Assembly: GCA_021030915.1 (NCBI GenBank)
Contig: JAGEMR010000018.1
Location: 1 to 64,000 of the forward strand
DNA: 64,000 bases
Direction: 5' to 3'
Source of the DNA: Astrothelium macrocarpum
Taxonomy: Eukaryota; Ascomycota; Dothideomycetes; Trypetheliales; Trypetheliaceae
In this document: piece by piece, positions 57,794 to 64,000 of the stretch
How the letters are laid out: the number at the start of each line of letters is the position of its first letter
How positions within the stretch are numbered: position 1 is the stretch's first letter
The notes under the pieces: model-generated
Told to the model about the DNA's origin: nothing
Databases searched by the model: none
What the model saw: the letters and a program-made list of their open reading frames with translations, nothing else
Program-made: the position numbers and the translations under genes

Positions 57794-59779
57794 TTAGCAA
57801 ATCCGAAACTCTGTCCGTTCCCAACTTTCTAAATTTGCCGCCCATTTGCCATTCCATTCCATCACATCGTGAGAATACGTAAATGAAACAAGCTGATGGC
57901 TTCCATCGGAGCGTTCTCTCAAAACCGCAGGGCGGCTGCATCCGAACAAAACGCACACAAAATCTCCATCCTGGATAGGATGGGCTGATCTCCCAATATA
58001 TCCTGTATCCGTTGTGAAGATGGTGCATCCAGCTACTCTACGGGCAAACCTTTCTACTACAATGGGTAATTGCTGTTGCAGTTGAGGCGAGACTTGGGAG
58101 GGAGCATGCATTAAACGAGATACAAACCATTGTTGCAGTATCGCATAGCCAGTAGGCACCAAGTCTTTGCCTTCTCCTTCAAAGTACGGCGACCCCTCGA
58201 CGATTTCAGAAAACTGTCTCCCATCGTTGAAGACTTTCCAAATAACACCAGAATTAAACTGTTCCCTCACTTCATCGAGAGGCAAACGCGCTGGCAGGGC
58301 TTGAAGTACGGCGATGGAGACTTTTTGATAGTCTTTGACCATTGCGTTGATCGTTTCTTGCCCCTCTTCGAGCCATGTTTCGGCCATTTGGTCCATCAAA
58401 GCGCGCCTGCCACCAGGCCCAAGTGTGTAGCGACCGGTCGACATTGGAAACACATTATTAATGATCCCGACGCGGCTGCCCGTCACAATTATCGCACGAT
58501 CGTCGGGATCGTGTTTTACGTTTGGACGTACGCGCGTGGAGCTCTTGAGCTCAGCATTCCGCTGGGTGGAAGAGTACATCTCAAAATCCGGCGTTGAAGT
58601 GCTCCAGTATGGTTCGGAAAAATCTATGCACCAGGATGGGAGGGTGAGAGATTTGTGACCAGTCGCCTGAACCAGTAGATCGATGCTTGTAGTTTCGGGT
58701 GAAGTAAGAACCTCTACCATTGCTTTTTGGTAGACAGACTCGGCTGGCTCTCTGCAGTCTGGTTTCAATGCTCGGCTGGAATTGGGCAATAGGCCTATGA
58801 GAGCAAAGACATGATCTCTTAAGTCGCCTGAGCTACGACCCGAGGTTGAAAGTAATAGATGTTCCAATGTAATCTTTATTGGCTTTAGATTTCCACCTTG
58901 ATCTTCAATCATGAGATCCCTATGCCATCCGGAGCGCAGGGTGTCGATATCAAGAAGCGACAGGTCTCTCTCATTTAACGAATAGCTTGGTCCGAAATGG
59001 ACCAGCTTCGCAACAATGTCCATAGCAGCCTGGATCACCCACCAAGGAACCCACACATCTCCGCAACCCGCTGAGATGTTTTTCGCGACAACCATCTCTT
59101 GCACAGTCCACACTCGCGACCACCAAGGCTTCTTGCACAGCTTGTCAATACCAGCAATGACCGGTCGCTCCTCACCCTCTCTCGTCAATCTAAAACCCCG
59201 CGCCTCTCTCGTGTCTTTGAGTGTGAGAAGGAACTCGAGAGCGGAACGTATGTCTCTGTCTGATTCACCCAGCCACACGAGTACTTGGGAAGCACTGGCG
59301 TAGATGTCGCGCATCAAGCTGATCTGGAAAGTCTTTTCCGATAAATTATTTTGGTTGATGCATATGGCGTCTATCCACAGGACGCGTGGCTCTGCACGTC
59401 TGAGGTATTGAAGCGCGACATAAAGATTGATACCAACTTCGAACGGCAATCCATTAATAAAAATGGTACGCCGCTGTGTGGCATCGCCCCAAGTGTACGA
59501 TAAGGCTTCATATTGCGAACACTGAAATTGTTTCCTATCCTGGTGAGTAGACTTTGATGGCCATAACACACTTTTGGCCGTGTTCCAAAGGCCAACTTCT
59601 TTGATAGGCTGCCGCGCTGTTCGAAGATTTACCGACTCCAAGGTACAAAAAATATCCGCGGTTTCTTGTGTAGCAGGTACCAATGTTAAGAGGCGGATGG
59701 TAGGTGTTGAGGAGTCCAGGTCATCGTAGGTATAGGTCATGGTATTGACGGCAAAAGAGGGATGAGATAAGTCGCACAC
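57794..59779 (-). CDS. HET-domain protein (heterokaryon incompatibility type)
   Basis: Single exon, 661 residues from the ATG at 59779 (a second in-frame ATG, 13 codons on, also has good context). The HET domain is clear: QYEALSYTWGDATQRRTIFI, LYVALQYLRRAEPRVLWIDA, ICINQNNLSEKTFQISLMRD and ASQVLVWLGE. The C-terminal half has the usual HET-family pattern (WWSRVWTVQEMVVAK, RDHVFALIGLL, GYIGRSAHPIQDGDFVCVLF). No NACHT or repeat domain is attached. Some HET proteins trigger cell death after fusion of incompatible hyphae, but most family members, often dozens per genome, are untested. The frame is intact, unlike the NLR at 41-45 kb. Confidence 0.93.
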   Translation of the reverse strand: MCDLSHPSFAVNTMTYTYDDLDSSTPTIRLLTLVPATQETADIFCTLESVNLRTARQPIKEVGLWNTAKSVLWPSKSTHQDRKQFQCSQYEALSYTWGDATQRRTIFINGLPFEVGINLYVALQYLRRAEPRVLWIDAICINQNNLSEKTFQISLMRDIYASASQVLVWLGESDRDIRSALEFLLTLKDTREARGFRLTREGEERPVIAGIDKLCKKPWWSRVWTVQEMVVAKNISAGCGDVWVPWWVIQAAMDIVAKLVHFGPSYSLNERDLSLLDIDTLRSGWHRDLMIEDQGGNLKPIKITLEHLLLSTSGRSSGDLRDHVFALIGLLPNSSRALKPDCREPAESVYQKAMVEVLTSPETTSIDLLVQATGHKSLTLPSWCIDFSEPYWSTSTPDFEMYSSTQRNAELKSSTRVRPNVKHDPDDRAIIVTGSRVGIINNVFPMSTGRYTLGPGGRRALMDQMAETWLEEGQETINAMVKDYQKVSIAVLQALPARLPLDEVREQFNSGVIWKVFNDGRQFSEIVEGSPYFEGEGKDLVPTGYAILQQWFVSRLMHAPSQVSPQLQQQLPIVVERFARRVAGCTIFTTDTGYIGRSAHPIQDGDFVCVLFGCSRPAVLRERSDGSHQLVSFTYSHDVMEWNGKWAANLESWERTEFRIC

Positions 59780-60344
59780 GCCATCAACGAATGCTTGAAG
59801 GCATCACTCTTGGCTACAGCTCAATGCTGTCCTATTAATAGTTTGGCCCCGCCTACTTCGTGGATTACAAGTCGCAAGGCAGACAAGGCAGACAAACTAG
59901 CCATGATATAGTCACCTTCAAACATGCCGCTAAATAAGTCTATATCTCAACGTAATGGATCCTGAAAAGAACTTTGCACATACCTACACGGCTCATCTGT
60001 GGCTATTGCCGGCGATTTTAGCTAGGCCGGGGGAACTATTGGATGTTGAAGCGGTTGGCATATGAACTCATTCGATATGGCTGCCATAGATGTTGGGTGG
60101 GATAGATTGGAGCGGCCGAGTCAACGTCCTCCCCAGTCAGTCTAGATTGAACCATAAATAATATTACACATGAACCCTACCTCGAGTATTATGTGATATA
60201 TATAACAGATGAGAAAGTGAGTCTCCACGGGACCACAACGCTCTACGTAGTCCCGCATTAATTACTCTACTAGCGCGGAACTGCTCCATCTAATAAAAAA
60301 TATGTTCACGAACTACACCCTTCAACCATCTCTCTCCGACCCTA
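59780..60344. other. Divergent promoter region of the HET and 2H genes
   Basis: About 560 bp between divergent genes. A TATATATAA-like run lies near 60188-60200, about 150 bp upstream of the 2H gene. No coding sequence seen. Confidence 0.45.
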
Positions 60345-61274
60345 ATGTCGAGCACTCTCTATCCTAACCCTCTTACCTCGTTCCCTCTCAATATACGCTT
60401 CTCCCTATCCTTATTCCGAGCACATGCCCTCAATCACCATCGCCGGCGTCTTTCCACCCAATGTCGCAATGAACGACACCATCGATCAACAACTAAACCC
60501 ATAACCTTCCACCCTTTCACACCAACCGCCCCACTCATCCGCACTTCCACCTCCTCTTCGTCTCCCACCACCGACTCCTCCTCCTCCTCCTCGGCCGACA
60601 CTACCACCACCACCGCTCCCCACGTCCTCACCATCATCTTCCCCCCCTCCCTCCAACACCCGCTCACCGACCTCCGCCGGACCTACTTCCCCTCCTCGCA
60701 CCCCGGCTACGGTCTCCCAGGGCACCTCACACTCTTCCACGCGCTGCCCTCCTCCCACCTCACCGCGCTCGTTTCGCACATCTCGCAGACGTGCGCGCAG
60801 ACCAAGCCATTCCGCCTGCGCTTCCACCCCCAGGGCGTGTGCCTGCTCGGGCAGCCACCGGCGCGACCGACGGGCGTCGCGTTGCGGCCGGGACGGGGCG
60901 GGAATCACGTCCGCGGTGTGCGCCAGCGGCTGCTGGAGGGGTTCCTGCGGCTCGAGGAGGCCGGCGAGTGGTGGTTGAGTGCGCAGGACCGCAAGGGGGA
61001 CGGCAGGAAGCGCGGGTGGCGCGGCCATGTCACCGTGATGAATAAGGTGGTGCCGGAGGGGAAGGGCGGGAGGACGGTGGCGCAGGTGGTGAAGGGGGTG
61101 GCGGCGGAGGTGAGGAGTCGGTTTCCGGGGTGTGAGGGCGTGGTGGAGGGGGTGCGGATGTGGCGGTTTGAGGGGGAGGGGAAGTGGGTTTTTCAGAGGG
61201 ATTTTAGGTTTGAGGGGGGGAAGGAGGAGGGGGAGGAGGAGGGAGAAAAGGAGGGCGATCTGAAGCGTGCCTGA
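60345..61274 (+). CDS. 2H phosphoesterase (2'-5' RNA ligase-like) protein
   Basis: Single exon, 309 residues. Two HxT catalytic motifs define the 2H superfamily: GHLTLFHALP and GHVTVMNKV. Between them are TYFPSSHPGY and a basic VRGVRQRLLEGFLRLEEAG segment. Relatives hydrolyse or ligate 2',3'-cyclic or 2'-5' phosphodiester bonds in RNA; the substrate of this fungal subgroup is unknown. The first 45 residues are Arg/Ser-rich and could be a mitochondrial presequence, but the start is uncertain and a later ATG cannot be excluded. The 3' half is very GC-rich and the tail is Gly/Glu low-complexity. It is convergent with aha1, with 236 bp between stop codons. Confidence 0.78.
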   Translation: MSSTLYPNPLTSFPLNIRFSLSLFRAHALNHHRRRLSTQCRNERHHRSTTKPITFHPFTPTAPLIRTSTSSSSPTTDSSSSSSADTTTTTAPHVLTIIFPPSLQHPLTDLRRTYFPSSHPGYGLPGHLTLFHALPSSHLTALVSHISQTCAQTKPFRLRFHPQGVCLLGQPPARPTGVALRPGRGGNHVRGVRQRLLEGFLRLEEAGEWWLSAQDRKGDGRKRGWRGHVTVMNKVVPEGKGGRTVAQVVKGVAAEVRSRFPGCEGVVEGVRMWRFEGEGKWVFQRDFRFEGGKEEGEEEGEKEGDLKRA

Positions 61275-61510
61275 GGTGGAAGTGGGATGGGAGAGTTGGG
61301 TGAAGATGTATGATATGTCGGTGTATTCCTATCTACGTGTACTCCGTCGAGCGATCGCTCGTTGTATATAGGTATCGCACGTAATTCTTTGTCTCGTGGA
61401 ACGCCTTTTTGTCGCTTGGGACACCACCGCAGAACAGCCAAGGGACTCCATCGTCTATCGTCGTCTATCCATCCAATTTCACCGCCCTCCCTTCGTGAAT
61501 CGTCACCACC

Positions 61511-62627
61511 TCACAAGATCGTCCCAAACCCAAACGTCGTCTTCATGCTCCTCACGTAATACTCGCCCCAATTCCTCTTGGTGACATCCTCCTGCCCAAC
61601 AGGAACCCCCTCCCAATCCACCCGCATCACCGTTACTGCATCCACGTTGTTCTGCTCGAACCGGATCTTCAGCGTCGAGTAATGCCCTGCTGGCCACTGC
61701 TTCAACCGCCACTTCTGTACGATGCTCGTCGGCTCATTCAGCTCGACGAACTCGCCTGATACATTGCCGTCAAACAATTCGAAGTGTCCGCCTGGTTTCA
61801 CCTCGAAGAGGCGAGGTGGAGCGCGGGTGAAGGCGGCGACGCGTTGGGGATCGGTGAAGGTCAGATAGAGTTGCACGGCCTCGGTGCGGAATTCAGCATT
61901 GTCGGTAAGGGTGGTGACGTTTATAGAAGGCCCCTTGCCACCAGTGGCTGCTGTGGTGGTGGTGGATGCGGATGTGGAATGGGAGGTGTCTGTGGGTTTA
62001 GATATGGAGGAGCTGGAGGTGTATTTAGGAGTGACAACGGAGCTATAATTGGCTCCATGTTGGAGATCCTTGCCATGCTCCTGTATTAAGGCAGGTCCGA
62101 GTTTTGCAAGGTGTTGGCGCAGTAGTGGTGTTAGTTTGCGGCGGACGAGGTCTTTGACGGGTTCTTTGCTGCTTGTTTCTGAATAAATGTCTATCTCAAA
62201 CTTGAATGAACAGTCAGTCACGTCCGATCTGTATGCAAATCAGATATTAACCAAGGGAAACATACAACATACTCATCTTCCTCCGTATCGTGCGCCACCT
62301 CTGGTATTGTAATGCTTCCGCTGACATCCTCGTCATCTTTCGTCTTGCCTGAGATTGTATTAAATGGACTAGTCTTTTAAGAGACGTGTCACCCGGCACG
62401 GACATACCTTCATATTCAAGTTGCAACTTTACGTCAAACAAAGTAATGACCTTGCCTTTCCGTTGGCTCACATCCACATCACCATCCATAGAGGTTAATT
62501 TTGAGATCTCCGCGGAAACATCGCCTTCTTCAACTCTGAGATAGACCAATTCTTTCTCAAGATATTCACGTGCCCATGTCGAGGTATCCTTGTTTACCCA
62601 ATGCCAGTTATTGGGATTGTGGAGCAT
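61511..62627 (-). CDS. aha1: Aha1, activator of Hsp90 ATPase
   Basis: Three exons: 62408-62627, 62266-62348 and 61511-62200, 330 residues; introns of 59 and 65 bp. The ATG at 62627 gives the conserved start MLHNPNNWHWVNKDTSTWAR. The N-terminal Aha1 domain (about 1-150) binds the Hsp90 middle domain. It ends at a Ser/Thr-rich linker (about 165-190). The C-terminal AHSA1/START-like domain follows (FRTEAVQLYLTFTDPQRVAA, GGHFELFDGNVSGEF, QKWRLKQWPAGHYSTLKI). Aha1 stimulates the weak Hsp90 ATPase during client maturation in the cytosol. Length and motifs are normal and nothing is missing. Confidence 0.95.
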
Positions 62628-63733
62628 GGTGGTGGATGGCAACGTAGCAGCCTCGAGTGCGGCCTAGCGGAGGATGGCAGGAATGAGGGACAGATCGAAC
62701 AACTACTTCACACAAGGTGAGTATAAAGTAAAATCGAATGATTGATACAGAAAAGTTTGGCGTTTCGCATTCTCAGACAAGGAGTCTAAAACAATAGCTA
62801 ATCCACATTTTAAGAGAGTACAAGTCGTTCGGACTGGTGCCAGCTAAGATTCTCATCATAGAAATTCATGAGACTGTAACCAATAACGGGGACTTACTGC
62901 AATGCTTGCGATGTAATGGCTGCAAACTAAACACTAGATCTGAATGACACAGACGATCAGGCGCTGGAGGGGAGGATGTGTTCTTAAACAGTCCGGAGCT
63001 TGGTAGATTCTAGAAACATTTTCGGGCTGAAACTTTTTCCGCTTGCGCGATGCGTCAGGCACACCAATCACATCTCTCCACACCTTAAGCCTTGGCTAGC
63101 CCTCTCAAGCTGAGATGAACTGCCGATGGTTTTGGAGGCATTCTTTCAGTAGTTGTTACGTTGCAGGAAATGAGTCAAATAATAAAACTTGGCGAGGGCA
63201 TGGCATAATTACATTAGAGGTATCACAGAAACACAAGAGACATCGGACACATTTCTTCAAAATGGCATCAGATTCTCCTGCCCCTAATTCTACCTCTCTG
63301 CTGCTGCTGCTGCTTCATAGAACCCCGTCATCCAGACCGGCCAGAACGCAGAGTCCACCGCGAAATCCCACTGCCGACTGCTGTTCAAAAATAAATGTAA
63401 AAAATAGAAACTATGCTCCTGGACGGAGGAAGAAATGTTATATGCAAAATCAAAGTAGAAGATAAGCACCATGTGCCCCTGGAAGAGCATCAAAAAACCA
63501 CTGAACCCCATTTCGCTCATTGCACCAAGGCATGTGACAGAATGTGAAAAGAAAGAAAATGTTGTCTCAGACTCCCGAGGCTTTGCCGGTTATAAGAAAA
63601 TGTGGGTTACGTGATTCAAAACACACACACACGCTCCAGCGCGGCAGGTAAACTTTACGCTTTACAGATGCTTTTCGTTCAGAATTTAGTCGTGAGATCA
63701 ACCCCCTCTCTAAACCTCGGTTGATGTCTTGAC
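62628..63733. other. Intergenic, with small simple repeats
   Basis: It contains the aha1 promoter and the 3' flank of the last gene. A (CTG)n run lies near 63299-63314 and a (CA)n run near 63621-63632. No gene recognised. Confidence 0.45.
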
Positions 63734-64000
63734 TTAGAAGGACCTGTAAGGGTGAGCGTGGGCGCCAGATGGCTTGGCGTGAAGGTGATGGTGGTAGTGG
63801 GTCAGGAAGCCAGTGCTGGCAGCGCTGGCGTAGCTGGGGGCCGCGCCAGTTGGGTAGAAGCCTGTAGAGTTGGGAGGCAGGCCAGTGGCGCTGGGAGTGG
63901 CAGTCTTTGATCATTTGTTAGCTTTGCACTTGCATTTTGATGTTGATGTCGACGTAAGTGGAAAAGTTGAGTCAGAAAAAATGGATACAAGGTTGTCATT
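63734..64000 (-). CDS. 3' end of a gene cut by the window edge, Ala/Ser/His-rich tail
   Basis: A last exon of 57 codons (63734-63904) follows a good 3' splice site with a GCTAAC branch just upstream. It encodes a small-residue-rich tail ending in a His/Tyr-rich segment (THYHHHLHAKPSGAHAHPYR). The upstream exon lies at or beyond position 64000 and its 5' splice site is uncertain. Composition suggests the tail of a secreted or wall protein. The family is not recognised. Confidence 0.45.

Overview
This window is nuclear DNA of a filamentous ascomycete (Pezizomycotina). Genes lie on both strands and are split by short introns (mostly 48-91 bp) with GT-AG ends and CTAAC/CTGAC-type branch sites. 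The gene families are typical of the group: an asco-laccase, fungal P450s, a HET-domain protein, an NLR with a nucleoside-phosphorylase effector domain, and a PTH11-like receptor. The left edge is an almost pure A/T block of the kind left by repeat-induced point mutation (RIP). I cannot name the species. All exon boundaries were inferred by eye from splice signals and family resemblance.

Layout. 0-0.88 kb is an AT-rich, RIP-like block. 1.7-12.1 kb holds three well-spaced secreted or membrane proteins (laccase, a Thr-rich secreted protein, a Ser/Thr-rich type I membrane protein) and one MITE-like element. 14.2-22.0 kb is a divergent housekeeping pair, Pbp1/ataxin-2 (-) and Bud6/Aip3 (+). 23.0-39.6 kb looks like a secondary-metabolism neighbourhood: P450-1, a UstYa-like (DUF3328) remnant, P450-2, a berberine-bridge-type FAD oxidase, a PTH11-like 7TM protein, a short-chain dehydrogenase and a UbiA-superfamily membrane prenyltransferase or terpene-cyclase-like enzyme. 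The complex I 51-kDa subunit gene sits inside it. 40.0-44.8 kb has a second MITE-like copy, in inverted orientation, and a heavily disabled NLR (PNP_UDP, NB-ARC, TPR). 45.8-55.8 kb holds a large disordered protein, a Hop1-like meiotic HORMA protein and a Cdc4-like F-box/WD40 protein. 57.8-64.0 kb holds a HET-domain protein, a 2H phosphoesterase-like protein, the Hsp90 co-chaperone Aha1 and the 3' end of one more gene.

How they may work together. The 23-39.6 kb genes could form a small terpenoid or meroterpenoid pathway: a UbiA-type enzyme for the scaffold, then two P450s, a flavin oxidase and an SDR for oxidation. No PKS, NRPS, class I terpene synthase, cluster transcription factor or transporter is visible in the window, so this is a hypothesis. 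The NLR pseudogene and the HET gene are both of allorecognition type, about 13 kb apart. The remaining genes are core functions with no evident link to each other.
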